DNA from: a virus
Length of the DNA: 64,000 nucleotides
Virus record (IMG/VR): IMGVR_UViG_3300033153_013547
Location: 1 to 64,000 of that record
Direction: 5' to 3' (one strand)
Part shown: positions 40,750 through 49,258 of the stretch, one piece after another
How positions within the stretch are numbered: position 1 is the stretch's first letter
How the letters are laid out: each line of letters starts with the position of its first letter
Notes under the pieces: model-generated
What the model was told of the DNA's origin: nothing
What the model saw: the letters and a program-made list of their open reading frames with translations, nothing else
The model's database searches: none
Program-made: the position numbers and the translations under genes

Positions 40750-42543
40750 TCACAGAACAATATTATATTTATCCTCAAATTCATCATATGTCATGATTGG
40801 AATTCCTGTTTCCATTGCTATAGCCATTTTAGATGATGTAGAATTTTTATCAGCACATATCAATATTTCAACTGGTTTTTTCCAAGTGTCAGAAACTATA
40901 AAGCCACGACTGACTAAAATATCCCTATATTCATATCTATACAGAGTGGGATGTTTGCCAGTACAGCAGACAACAATTGGAGATGCTTCAGTGCTAAGTA
41001 TTTCTGCATCCAGATCAACAAAAAGATCAAGACAATCCCTGACTTTGTCAATACCTTCAGAGATCAGGGCTTTGTGAGTATCATCAAACCCTTTGATATC
41101 ATCAAGACCATTTGCCTGCACTTCTGATATGAAATTCTCAATATTACCATAGTGTTCTATGAGTTTCTTGCCCTGTTTTCTGTCAATATTTGGCAAATCA
41201 GCACATTCAATAATTGCTTCTTCACTAAGTTCCAGATTTCTTAATTGTCTGTGCAGGTATTCTGCTGCCTCATCACTAAAACCATCAATTGCTGATAACT
41301 CATCAACAGAGAGATCATAAATGTCTCTTAGATTTTGATATCCAGCATTGAACAGCATTTCAACTGTTGCATCTGATATGTTATCTATTTCAAGGACAGA
41401 AAAAAGATGTTGAAGCTTAGAGAGCCTTTCTTTTGCACAATCTGTATTATTGCAACAAGCATGATATTTTCTCAATACGCTTGTGGTATTGCACAACGAA
41501 CAAACAGGTAGTTTTAGTCCCGTAGTAGATGATTCGTAAATATCCGAAATATATGGTGGAGAATCATAGACATGGGACTTAGCAACACCTACACGCGCAC
41601 CTATACCAAGCTTCAAGTTCTTAAGAATAGAGTAATTACTTACATTAACACGTTGTATATTAATACCATTAATAATTACTGGATTCTCAAGAACCAGAAC
41701 TGGGGCTAAATGTCCCTGGAACCCCATATTCCATTCAATTGATCCAATAATAGCTTCAGCAGAGTCATCAAACTTGACAGCTACAGTATTACCTGTAGTA
41801 ACTGCTTCTAATACCAACCCATTTGTACGATATGATTTAAGAGAATGATGAACAAATCGTCGTCTTAAATATTCATACAAAGACAAAGGGGTATTTATAT
41901 TATCTGATGCTGGAATATATTGCTCTGCAGGCCCAAGATAGAAATAAGAAAGAATTTGTTTCTTTGTTTCATAACTATCAATACATTCTCCTAAAACATC
42001 AAAGCTAACAATATTGATACTGTTATTCAACTTGGCTAATGAGGAAGGTTCAGCACTTAACAATTTAGAAGTAATACTCTGTGATTTTTCCAGTAATTCC
42101 CAAATAAAAGTAACAACTTCTGCCCTAACAACAATAAGATCATAAGGAAGATTTACATTAGTGTATATGTTCAAATATCTAGCCTTGTCTGTTATATCAT
42201 AACCAACAAGTCCATTGCCTCTTGTAGAAATAGATCTAAGATTCCCTTTATAATAAACAATTTCTAATGAAATACCATCAAGTTTTGGAGAATAAACTAT
42301 AGGACTATTCTGTACTCTTATCCACTCAGCCAGTTCTATTGGATCTTTTATTTTTCTTAGTCCCTTTATAGGAAAAACATGAGTCACTTTCTTTCTAAAC
42401 TTACTGACATCAACATCAAGACTTGCATCTGGATCCATATCTGTTAGCAGATCATATTCAGCATCTGTCAAAATAGGCTTATTTCCATTGTAATAAGCCT
42501 CATTAGCGTTTTTGACCAATGCTTTTTTGTCTGATTTTGTCAT
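40750..42543 (-). CDS. ligA: NAD-dependent DNA ligase
   Basis: The 597-residue enzyme seals nicks with NAD. It has the N-terminal Ia segment (NEAYYNGNKPILTDAEYDLL), motif I SPKLDG (residues 85-90, Lys87 nucleophile), RGNG, the OB fold, a four-Cys zinc finger (CSLCNT...CCNNTDC), the HhH repeats (GYQNLRDIYDLSVDELSAID) and a C-terminal BRCT domain (VVCCTGKHPTLYRYEYRDIL). All domains are present in the standard order. The overlap with the upstream gene and GGGG before the ATG at 42543 set the start. Confidence 0.95.
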   Translation of the reverse strand: MTKSDKKALVKNANEAYYNGNKPILTDAEYDLLTDMDPDASLDVDVSKFRKKVTHVFPIKGLRKIKDPIELAEWIRVQNSPIVYSPKLDGISLEIVYYKGNLRSISTRGNGLVGYDITDKARYLNIYTNVNLPYDLIVVRAEVVTFIWELLEKSQSITSKLLSAEPSSLAKLNNSINIVSFDVLGECIDSYETKKQILSYFYLGPAEQYIPASDNINTPLSLYEYLRRRFVHHSLKSYRTNGLVLEAVTTGNTVAVKFDDSAEAIIGSIEWNMGFQGHLAPVLVLENPVIINGINIQRVNVSNYSILKNLKLGIGARVGVAKSHVYDSPPYISDIYESSTTGLKLPVCSLCNTTSVLRKYHACCNNTDCAKERLSKLQHLFSVLEIDNISDATVEMLFNAGYQNLRDIYDLSVDELSAIDGFSDEAAEYLHRQLRNLELSEEAIIECADLPNIDRKQGKKLIEHYGNIENFISEVQANGLDDIKGFDDTHKALISEGIDKVRDCLDLFVDLDAEILSTEASPIVVCCTGKHPTLYRYEYRDILVSRGFIVSDTWKKPVEILICADKNSTSSKMAIAMETGIPIMTYDEFEDKYNIVL

Positions 42544-43435
42544 GAAACAACCCCTTAAAAACATTTTCCATACCAAATAAAATGTTATCTAACAGTATTC
42601 TACAAAACTCCAAGATCCTGCTAAATTTTGTTATGCTAAGATTTTGTTGGAACTTATTGTGTATAAATGGCTTTTTATAGACATAAAACTTGCCATTTAT
42701 ATCACCATAAAGTCCATATCCTTTTTGCCAAACTTTCCAACGTCTTCTAGCATATCTCAGAATTTTCCTATCTAATTTATCTGATACACAGAAACACTGC
42801 AACAAAAGAAGCAGGTCTTTTGTCATATCCTTACGTATATAGTCAAGCTTTGATTGATGTAATACATCTGGGAACAATTCGTGAACAAATTTAAATACAC
42901 CGTATGTCGTATATGATACTGCCTTGCGCAATGCAACGCTAATTGTCTTCTGCGATATGTCATAGGCAAAGTTATAAGAAAAATCCCTAGAGATTGTTGC
43001 ATTTTTTGCGTCGTCTCGTGTTTCAAACAATAACCATTTTCTATTAGGCAAATTGTCATTTTGCAAGCACAAAGTATTACCAACAGATGCCATTAGCTCA
43101 CGTGTTTTTCGGAACCATTTAGGTACACACAGCGGACGTAATAAACGTGCTTTACGCACGAAAACACGATTACGTTCTTTAGCAATAACTTCTTTATATT
43201 CAGCAACATATATTTGAAAATTTGTGAGAGAACTTGCTACCCAATGAGGCCATGATTGATATGGCTCAGTAATCAGACAAATTCCTTTATAATGTTTATA
43301 AAGGGATTGACTGATTTCATACCATTCACCAGGAATCCATTGACCATATACAAATTTAGGCAATGACCATTTTCCAAAACGATCTTCATAAGATTTGTTA
43401 TTAATCAAGACCTTGTATAATTTATTGTTCATCAC
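42503..43435 (-). CDS. hypothetical phage protein, 310 aa
   Basis: An aromatic- and basic-rich soluble protein with KLYKVLINNKSYEDRFGKWS and GICLITEPYQSWPHWVASS near the start. The YKVL...GKW...W layout recurs in phage proteins of unknown function. It overlaps LigA by 41 bases. Confidence 0.8.
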   Translation of the reverse strand: MMNNKLYKVLINNKSYEDRFGKWSLPKFVYGQWIPGEWYEISQSLYKHYKGICLITEPYQSWPHWVASSLTNFQIYVAEYKEVIAKERNRVFVRKARLLRPLCVPKWFRKTRELMASVGNTLCLQNDNLPNRKWLLFETRDDAKNATISRDFSYNFAYDISQKTISVALRKAVSYTTYGVFKFVHELFPDVLHQSKLDYIRKDMTKDLLLLLQCFCVSDKLDRKILRYARRRWKVWQKGYGLYGDINGKFYVYKKPFIHNKFQQNLSITKFSRILEFCRILLDNILFGMENVFKGLFHDKIRQKSIGQKR

Positions 43436-43998
43436 AAAATAATTCCTTCATGATTATTACCAATGACTTCCAAATTTGAACCATCTATTCCTATAGAAGG
43501 ATGTCCTAAACTAATCAATTGCTCATTAGGCTGAAATCGTTTTTCTGTCTTGTCTAATTCAAAATATTCAAAGATAGCCTCCAAATAAAATCCTATTCCA
43601 GACACATGATCATTATTAAATTTACCTAATTTGACTTGATAATATGTATATCCTACAGGAGTTTTACTTGTTTCCACAAAAGGAAGAGAGATTTTATCTG
43701 CATGAGTAACAATTTTGTGATGAGCAAATTCAACAATATCTCCTTCAAATATCTTAATGTTGTTCATATCATGTAAGTTAGTATATTGCTGCAATTTGAA
43801 TCGACAACTACATTGATCTAAGTGCATTGAATATATAGACTCCTGTCCTCGAATAGAACCTTTACGCGTCATGAATAACAGATTATGAGAATTTGGATCT
43901 AACAATAGATCAGAAGGATTACCTTCATAAACTTCTGAATTCCACCATTGCTCCAAATATTTATCCCAAACACGAAAGTCAGTTATCCAGTTACTCAT
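43432..43998 (-). CDS. YopX family protein, 188 aa
   Basis: It contains TDFRVWDKYLEQWWNSEV, FKLQQYTNLHDMNNIKIFEG, DIVEF and LEVIGNNHEGIIL, the YopX consensus with longer loops than usual (188 against about 140 residues). The ATG overlaps the next gene by four bases. Confidence 0.88.
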   Translation of the reverse strand: MSNWITDFRVWDKYLEQWWNSEVYEGNPSDLLLDPNSHNLLFMTRKGSIRGQESIYSMHLDQCSCRFKLQQYTNLHDMNNIKIFEGDIVEFAHHKIVTHADKISLPFVETSKTPVGYTYYQVKLGKFNNDHVSGIGFYLEAIFEYFELDKTEKRFQPNEQLISLGHPSIGIDGSNLEVIGNNHEGIIL

Positions 43999-44029
43999 AA
44001 ATCTATCTCCTCAAAAATAAACAAGAAAA

Positions 44030-44362
44030 TTACCACCAGGACTCATAATAAACATCAAAACCTTCATCAATTGCTTGTCTGGCTTTTTCTATTGCTTCAA
44101 GATCATGAGCATAATAATGAGCACAAAAATCATCACCAAAGAGAAATCCACTTGTAGGAGAAAGAGTGCCAGATTTCACCACTCTTTCTAATTCATCCAG
44201 ATCTTCTTTACTAAGAAATACTTTTGTAAGGTTAAATTCACCTATGTGATCCTTACTCCATAATTCTTTCATCCAACCCTGCAGGTTTGGATGTTTATGC
44301 CAATAAGCAATTTCTTCTTCAACATCACCCTTTCGTTTCTTCATCCATTGATCAAGTCCCAT
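44030..44362 (-). CDS. conserved phage protein (MGLDQ family), 110 aa
   Basis: It starts MGLDQWMKKRKGD and has EIAYWHKHPNLQGWMKELW, FLSKEDLDELERVVKSG and TSGFLFGDDF. This arrangement is a widespread phage protein family of unknown function (sometimes mis-annotated as phosphoglycerate kinase). GGTGGGG precedes the ATG at 44362. Confidence 0.85.
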   Translation of the reverse strand: MGLDQWMKKRKGDVEEEIAYWHKHPNLQGWMKELWSKDHIGEFNLTKVFLSKEDLDELERVVKSGTLSPTSGFLFGDDFCAHYYAHDLEAIEKARQAIDEGFDVYYESWW

Positions 44363-44388
44363 AATATTCACCCCACCTAACAAAAAAA

Positions 44389-44496
44389 TTACACTTTTTC
44401 TGGTTCATCTCGTTTTCTATACCAATCAGCCAAAGAATAAACATTTACATGATAACATGGTTGTGAATAAATATGTAGAATTGGGAAATTAGTCAT
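44389..44496 (-). CDS. small protein, 35 aa, truncated PC-family-like
   Basis: A clear TAGGAGAT site precedes the ATG by four bases. The middle YSQPCYHVNVYSLADWYRKR resembles the PC-x-Y/H-KAKLAAE signature in spacing, with the KAKLAAE part altered. It may be a shortened or decayed family member. Confidence 0.6.
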   Translation of the reverse strand: MTNFPILHIYSQPCYHVNVYSLADWYRKRDEPEKV

Positions 44497-44529
44497 GGTT
44501 ATCTCCTAAATTATATTACAAAGTAAAAT

Positions 44530-44568
44530 AGATCCAGGTAGAAATCAAACCCACATCAGCGGTTTTGG
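44530..44568 (-). pseudogene. tRNA 3'-half-like sequence (Trp type)
   Basis: On the minus strand CCAAAACCGCTGATGTGGG-TTTGATT-TCTACCTGGATCT looks like the 3' half of a tRNA: anticodon-loop side CCAAAA, variable bases, a T arm (GTGGG/TCTAC with wobbles) and acceptor strand TGGATC. No matching 5' half exists within 100 bases upstream, and the segment overlaps small frames. It may be a tRNA remnant or a coincidence. Confidence 0.35.
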
Positions 44569-44670
44569 ACATTTTTTAGCCTGACGTTGTTGCTCACAAT
44601 GATAGATGAATCTAAGAGCCATGTGCTCAGCACAATATTCGGGTGTCTTACAAATTTCTTCAGCATCCAT
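44545..44670 (-). CDS. small cysteine-rich protein, 41 aa
   Basis: The frame contains ICKTPEYCAEHMALRFIYHC and EQQRQAKKC, four regularly placed cysteines. It has no good ribosome site of its own but begins inside the 44660 frame. Support is modest. Confidence 0.45.
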   Translation of the reverse strand: MDAEEICKTPEYCAEHMALRFIYHCEQQRQAKKCPKPLMWV

Positions 44671-44743
44671 GACTAATTTTCATTATCAATTTATTTTTAC
44701 CTTTCTCTATTTTACATGTCTTGAGTAGATGATTAACTCTCAT
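44660..44743 (-). CDS. tiny basic protein, 27 aa
   Basis: AAAGGA precedes the ATG at a normal distance. The product is basic (KTCKIEKGKNKLIMKISHGC). It overlaps the start of the 41-residue frame and may serve as a leader. Confidence 0.35.
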   Translation of the reverse strand: MRVNHLLKTCKIEKGKNKLIMKISHGC

Positions 44744-44757
44744 GATATTTTCCTTTA

Positions 44758-45045
44758 TCATCCCAACACCTCAACCAGTCGATCAACAAACATATCGCAA
44801 TTCTCTTGTGCTTTCCCTTCTGACGTGAAAGTAAGGGGACTGCTATCATGGTTTATAGCCAAAGTGTCTTCTCCAATGCCGAACATTATCGTTACATAAT
44901 AATACCAAATTGGATTGCCGTCACTATCCGAAGCACGAACGATCTGAGCACTTATGTGATTAATTTTTCCTAACGGAATTGTTTCAGAGTCGTAATATAT
45001 TATGTCACACTTTGTCCATTCTTTACTCAAAGTCTTGTTATCCAT
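44758..45045 (-). CDS. hypothetical protein, 95 aa
   Basis: A small beta-rich soluble protein (KINHISAQIVRASDSDGNPI, WYYYVTIMFGIGEDTLAINH) with a helical end. GGAGAATGCC precedes the ATG. GC is slightly raised. No family is recognised. Confidence 0.7.
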   Translation of the reverse strand: MDNKTLSKEWTKCDIIYYDSETIPLGKINHISAQIVRASDSDGNPIWYYYVTIMFGIGEDTLAINHDSSPLTFTSEGKAQENCDMFVDRLVEVLG

Positions 45046-45070
45046 GGCATTCTCCTTTTATGCTTATGTT

Positions 45071-45865
45071 CTAACTACACAACCCAACAATATATTCTTC
45101 CATTTCCTGATGTGTAACCTCACCAGCAACAATAGCATCATAGCCAAACCTGTCTAACAAAACAAGATTTACCCAAGTTTGCCAATCATATACTGCTTCA
45201 ATTTTCTTTATATGGTTGGCATATCTATTATACGTATAAAAATTGTATTTAGGTCTGCCACTATTGTAAGCAGTCACTCCAAGGAGATAGGTATAAAACA
45301 TGTCCCCTTGTTTAGAGTGGTTATCTCTCTTTAGCCTTTTCACAGCAGCAAGCATTGATCCTCTAAATTCCCATGCTCCAACAGCATAGGCATACCTTGG
45401 ATCACTAACTAAATGCCATTTATCTATTCTATCAATTTCAATAGGATTATATGTTCCAAAGGTAATAGAAGGATCAAGCCTTTTGCCCCACCAACAACGA
45501 TTGATCTGAAGTGGTCCCCAATCATTGCCTGTTTTGTCATACCAATTATGATGAGATTCCACTTGACCCATAACATCAAGCATTATAGGGTAAATCAAAA
45601 ATTGCCCCGTGGTTCCATTTATAAACGCTTGACCTTCATGAGTCAAATAAGCCACATAAATGGCATCTTCAATAGTCAAGTTTTTATTGACAGAAACACA
45701 TCTAATAGACCAATCTCCATCCTTTGGAACACAATATTCATTACTTGGGATCAATCTTACAGCAACTGCTCTTGTAGCTTCTGGATAGTTGTCTCTCCAC
45801 TGAGCATAGGCTGTGTTAGCCAACAAAATAAAGCACACTAATACTAACATAGAAATCTTTTTCAT
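45071..45865 (-). CDS. secreted lytic-transglycosylase-like protein
   Basis: The 264-residue protein has a signal peptide (residues 1-21, ends TAYA). The catalytic region reads VMGQVESHHNWYDKTGNDWG, PLQINRCWW (Glu103, then GPLQI at 117-121), the pattern of SLT-type muramidases that cut peptidoglycan without hydrolysis. The rest is helical with many aromatics. It would act in the envelope, for example in lysis or superinfection control; this is inference. Confidence 0.8.
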   Translation of the reverse strand: MKKISMLVLVCFILLANTAYAQWRDNYPEATRAVAVRLIPSNEYCVPKDGDWSIRCVSVNKNLTIEDAIYVAYLTHEGQAFINGTTGQFLIYPIMLDVMGQVESHHNWYDKTGNDWGPLQINRCWWGKRLDPSITFGTYNPIEIDRIDKWHLVSDPRYAYAVGAWEFRGSMLAAVKRLKRDNHSKQGDMFYTYLLGVTAYNSGRPKYNFYTYNRYANHIKKIEAVYDWQTWVNLVLLDRFGYDAIVAGEVTHQEMEEYIVGLCS

Positions 45866-45925
45866 GTTACCTCACTTTTTACTAACAATATTTATTCCAA
45901 AGAAATATACAAATATATTGATCTT

Positions 45926-46057
45926 TTACTTAGACAATATCCTTCTCAGCCTAAATTGCTTACATATAACACATACATCTGTGTATGAATCCCATTTGAT
46001 CCATATATGCCAGCCAAAGAAGCACAAAATTTTCCACCACATTATCTTCCACTTCAT
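45926..46057 (-). CDS. DUF1660-like small protein, 43 aa
   Basis: The frame reads KWKIMWWKILCFFGWHIWIK, then CVICKQFRLRRIL. The LC..FGWH.W....C..C layout is typical of DUF1660 phage/prophage proteins. It begins within a few bases of an upstream 16-codon frame. A CxxC pair could bind zinc. Confidence 0.65.
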   Translation of the reverse strand: MKWKIMWWKILCFFGWHIWIKWDSYTDVCVICKQFRLRRILSK

Positions 46058-46123
46058 TGATTTTCTTCTTTACTCCATTTTCTTGCCAAATCAAGCCAGT
46101 CCATGTATTATCCTTTTCCTTCA

Positions 46124-48070
46124 TTACTCCCTAGAAAGTAGTAGCTTGACAAAAGTGTCTCTTTCTATGTTCTCAAGTGATAGATCTATATCTGCATCAT
46201 CTGGGCTATCCAGCAAAATTGCACCTGCCTTGACAAACAAATCATTAAATGTTATAGCATTCATGCGAGAATACATCAAATACTGCCTGACATGTTCAAT
46301 TATTGCAGTATGGCGCATAGAAATTCCATTACCAACATGTATTCCACCAAGGTAAATGGCTAGATCATTGCTTCTAGTTGTCAGCAATCCAACCACCTGT
46401 TGTTTTTCTACAACTAGTGGAATGCTTGCTACTACTAAATTTGGATCCACTATGTGATCTAGCAAACATGCTTTGTTTTCTTCATTATTATTTCCAGCAG
46501 TCATTGAATTACTTCTAGCAATAATCAAGTTGAAGGGAACATTAGATATTCTTCTGGTATAATCATTGACATTTACTAGGTAGTCTTTCATAACTCCCAA
46601 ACTTATTCTAATTACTTCTGTTGCACCATCAGGTGGTGGTGCATCTATCACATCTCCTGAAAATAGAATGTCTGAACCTGAGCTTCTGTAATCACCATCC
46701 CATCCTATTTTCTGACCCAATGATGTTATAGATAGATCAAGATCTATTCTTGTATCTGATGAATTCTTCCAATGAATACCAATCAGCATATCCATTGGCA
46801 CAGCAATAGAAGTGCCAAATGGAAATCCATGTAAAAATTGTTTCTCAGATGCTGGAACACCATAACAAACAAAATCAGGTATGTAAATTTTCTTGTTTGC
46901 AACAGCAGGTGCAATACTGGAAGCTATTTCATTTACTACCATATCTAAAACGGATTGTGCTTTTTGCCGTTGTTCGTAACTAAACGGCTTGATCTCTGTA
47001 GCAAATCCTTTTCCATTACGAATACGATATAATATTGAATAACTATTTGACATTCTATATTGCAGTGCATGCATCAATCGTATTTGACGGAAGACATTTA
47101 CTCTCTTCAACTCTGCACGTATCTTATCTTCCTGTAAATCAATGCCCATTGTAATATACTTAGTTATAGAATTGAGATAATCTTCTTGCATAGGCTTGTG
47201 ATGTTTCTTAGCCATTCTCCTGATGTAATTGACCATAGAACGACAATCATCATGAAGTTTTCTTATTGCCAGAAAGATTGGCTTAAATCTATAGAAAATT
47301 TCTCCCAGCCTATGCAAACCATAGGTTTCATCATATTTTTTCAAAAGCCTAGCAATAGACTTTCCTTTTTGTGAGCAACGAATCTCTGTGATCATATCTT
47401 TGCTCTTAATAAGCAAGGTTTTACCTGTAAGTTTATACACAAGAAGTCTAAGAAATTCCACTGGATCATGAGGCAACAACCCAATTTTATCACAGAAAAT
47501 AGCCATAGCCTCTTTATTTCTTATAGACTCTATATCTTCTGAGGTTACATTCACCACATCAGCTATAGTGATTATGTCTTCTAATGTGTTTTCCTTAAGT
47601 GCAATACCTGAAGAAAGAAGAGTAAGAATTTTAGACTTGAGTTCATCAATAGTATATCCATGAATAATTGTTATGCTCAATTTATCAGTTATTTCAGGAA
47701 TATCTAGTGCTTCACTTGGAATGTATATGCAATCTGAGTTGTATGCTTCAGAATGTTCTGATTCATATACAGAAATATAATGAAGGATTTGTTCAACCAC
47801 AAGTCGTTCAGCAGAAGCAGTAACCACTTTGTTCCATGATTTATGAAAAGTGGAGTTTAGTTGCTGTGGAGATACTGCAAGTTCAGTAGCTATGCTTGTT
47901 ATGATTTCTTCTATAGCAGAATCTGTATAATGATCTATAACCTCAGAGGACAAAATAAATCCAAGAGGGATTGTTTTAGACAGAAATTTATCTGAACATT
48001 TACGTTTAGGTTTGTCACCTATAGGTAATCCATGAAATAGGCGCAATGTAGCATTTATTATAGCAATCAT
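46124..48070 (-). CDS. large protein with TerD-like DLDLS segment, 648 aa
   Basis: The N-terminal 390 residues are helical and unknown. From about residue 400 the protein reads KKIYIPDFVCYGVPASEKQF, then MLIGIHWKNSSDTRIDLDLS, GQKIGWDGDY and LFSGDVIDAPPPDGATEVIR. The RxDLDLS, GW..Y, FSGD..DAP..DGA order matches bacterial stress proteins of the MXAN_6230/SCO0854 type and the DLDLS core of TerD. A metal- or nucleotide-linked stress role is inferred. GGAGG five bases upstream fixes the start at 48070; the longer frame would run into the structured RNAs. Confidence 0.75.
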   Translation of the reverse strand: MIAIINATLRLFHGLPIGDKPKRKCSDKFLSKTIPLGFILSSEVIDHYTDSAIEEIITSIATELAVSPQQLNSTFHKSWNKVVTASAERLVVEQILHYISVYESEHSEAYNSDCIYIPSEALDIPEITDKLSITIIHGYTIDELKSKILTLLSSGIALKENTLEDIITIADVVNVTSEDIESIRNKEAMAIFCDKIGLLPHDPVEFLRLLVYKLTGKTLLIKSKDMITEIRCSQKGKSIARLLKKYDETYGLHRLGEIFYRFKPIFLAIRKLHDDCRSMVNYIRRMAKKHHKPMQEDYLNSITKYITMGIDLQEDKIRAELKRVNVFRQIRLMHALQYRMSNSYSILYRIRNGKGFATEIKPFSYEQRQKAQSVLDMVVNEIASSIAPAVANKKIYIPDFVCYGVPASEKQFLHGFPFGTSIAVPMDMLIGIHWKNSSDTRIDLDLSITSLGQKIGWDGDYRSSGSDILFSGDVIDAPPPDGATEVIRISLGVMKDYLVNVNDYTRRISNVPFNLIIARSNSMTAGNNNEENKACLLDHIVDPNLVVASIPLVVEKQQVVGLLTTRSNDLAIYLGGIHVGNGISMRHTAIIEHVRQYLMYSRMNAITFNDLFVKAGAILLDSPDDADIDLSLENIERDTFVKLLLSRE

Positions 48071-48090
48071 TTGTACCTCCATACAAGAAT

Positions 48091-48155
48091 GTTCTGGTGG
48101 CGAGAAGTAAGACTTAATACTACGATTAAATAGGAACTTCTTATGCCACCAGAAC
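48091..48155 (-). ncRNA. structured RNA element 1 (tandem family)
   Basis: Outer 11-bp stem GTTCTGGTGGC/GCCACCAGAAC; conserved internal parts ATA, AGAAGT, TCCTATT on the 5' side and TTACTTCT-C on the 3' side (minus strand); a small apical hairpin TTAAT/ATTAA. It is one of three copies in 220 bases and the last before the 46124 gene. Confidence 0.75.
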
Positions 48156-48175
48156 TGGTTGCATAAGTAAAAATA

Positions 48176-48229
48176 CCTAGCGGCGGAGAGTAAGTTATCC
48201 ATTTTATAGGAACTATCTATGCCGCTAGG
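48176..48229 (-). ncRNA. structured RNA element 2 (tandem family)
   Basis: The outer stem is CCTAGCGGC/GCCGCTAGG (9 bp, different sequence from the other copies). The conserved inner core is again ATA, (G)ATAGT, TCCTAT and TTACTCTC-C. The P2 stem shows compensating A-U to G-C changes against elements 1 and 3, supporting a real RNA helix. Confidence 0.75.
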
Positions 48230-48237
48230 ATCAATAC

Positions 48238-48308
48238 ATGATAGCGAGAAGTAAAGCTAAGCGCCATGTTGCCATGGCAGTATAAATAGGAACTTCTTAT
48301 GCTATCAT
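48238..48308 (-). ncRNA. structured RNA element 3 (tandem family)
   Basis: The outer stem is ATGATAGC/GCTATCAT (8 bp), with the same inner core ATA, AGAAGT, TCCTATT and TTACTTCT-C, and a longer apical hairpin GCCATG/CATGGC. It lies first in transcription order, 34 bases after the stop of the 48342 gene. Confidence 0.75.
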
Positions 48309-48341
48309 TACAATTCACTAATTTACCTTTTTTACACGGCA

Positions 48342-48509
48342 TCAGCCATTTTTCCAGTCTCCAAGTGGTGGTACATATGGTGGCTCGACGGGATATTTCT
48401 CCAACAACTTTTTGACACGTTTGTAATTTGCTAAGGCATCCTTGACCCTATCATAATCTACACTTGCCATTATCAGATCATTAGCAATTCTGCCTAATTT
48501 ATCAGTCAT
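48342..48509 (-). CDS. small helical protein, 55 aa
   Basis: The ATG overlaps the end of the 48502 gene by 8 bases. The product is a helix followed by a proline-rich end (PVEPPYVPPLGDW). No family is recognised, but overlap and coding character support it. Confidence 0.65.
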   Translation of the reverse strand: MTDKLGRIANDLIMASVDYDRVKDALANYKRVKKLLEKYPVEPPYVPPLGDWKNG

Positions 48510-49113
48510 CAAAATAATTAGGTCTGTTCAAGAACTTCTCTGTGCTATCAGCTAGTTGATCTATTGTATTGGCAATAATATCAGCCTTATACATTTGATG
48601 TTTACGCTTGAATCTACGCCAGAATATTAGTAAGATAATACCAACGGGCAATAGTAAAAACCAAAGCACCCAAAGTTTTGGTAGAGTTGGTTGATCAGTA
48701 ATTTCTGTTGTTACAGACTTAGATATTATAGACTCAGTAATCATAGGTTCTGGACCAGGTTCTTTTACTGGATTTGCAACAAGTCTAGTTATTATAGCAC
48801 GTTCTTCACCATTAGAATAATAGACAATCCATTGGTTATCTGATTTTTGCTGCAAAAACATTCCCTTACCTCTCCAACCAGCTCCCATTTGGTGGAGAAT
48901 AGCAGAAAAAGCATCATTCACTGACATTGCACTCACACGATGATCTGAGGCACCTAAATAAAGTCCAGAAGACTTCCAAAGATAATAATCATAACCCATC
49001 GCGAGTTTTGGCAATTTACTTACATCAGTTTCTAGACTAAAACTACAACTCATGTAAGCAACCAAACCTATACAAATACAAATGATGGTAAACAATCTTA
49101 TGCAAACATGCAT
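48502..49113 (-). CDS. envelope protein with signal sequence and C-terminal membrane helix
   Basis: The N-terminus (VCIRLFTIICICIGLVAYMS) is a signal or lipoprotein-like leader with Cys in AYMSC. A second hydrophobic segment lies at about 147-165, followed by a basic segment. The exposed domain (residues 30-140) is unknown. It is likely a membrane-anchored phage protein. Confidence 0.75.
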   Translation of the reverse strand: MHVCIRLFTIICICIGLVAYMSCSFSLETDVSKLPKLAMGYDYYLWKSSGLYLGASDHRVSAMSVNDAFSAILHQMGAGWRGKGMFLQQKSDNQWIVYYSNGEERAIITRLVANPVKEPGPEPMITESIISKSVTTEITDQPTLPKLWVLWFLLLPVGIILLIFWRRFKRKHQMYKADIIANTIDQLADSTEKFLNRPNYFDD

Positions 49114-49140
49114 TGTTACTATCCTTTAGAAAACAAAAAT

Positions 49141-49221
49141 GCCCGAGGTAGGATTCAAACCTACACGCCCGAAAGCCTAGCATTTTAAGTGCTATATGTC
49201 TATCTATTCCATCACTCGGGC
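49141..49221 (-). tRNA. tRNA-Leu (anticodon UAA)
   Basis: The minus strand folds as an 81-base tRNA with acceptor GCCCGAG/CTCGGGC, an anticodon hairpin AGCA-CTTAAAA-TGCT (anticodon TAA), a class II long variable arm (GGCTTTCGGGC type) and T arm GTAGG-TTTGAAT-CCTAC. No CCA is encoded. TTA is the favoured Leu codon in this AT-rich genome. Confidence 0.93.
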
Positions 49222-49258
49222 ATGTTATTATGTCTTTACTAACAGAAGAATATCTCTT

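Noticed and set aside
46124-48202. 44-codon N-terminal extension of the DLDLS protein
   Set aside because: It runs through structured RNA elements 1 and 2 and lacks a ribosome site, while the ATG at 48070 has GGAGG at the right distance.
48091-48308. FRT-like recombination site (GAAGTTCCTATT)
   Set aside because: Only one half-site resembles FRT. The second arm and spacer are missing, and the pattern is explained by the conserved RNA core.
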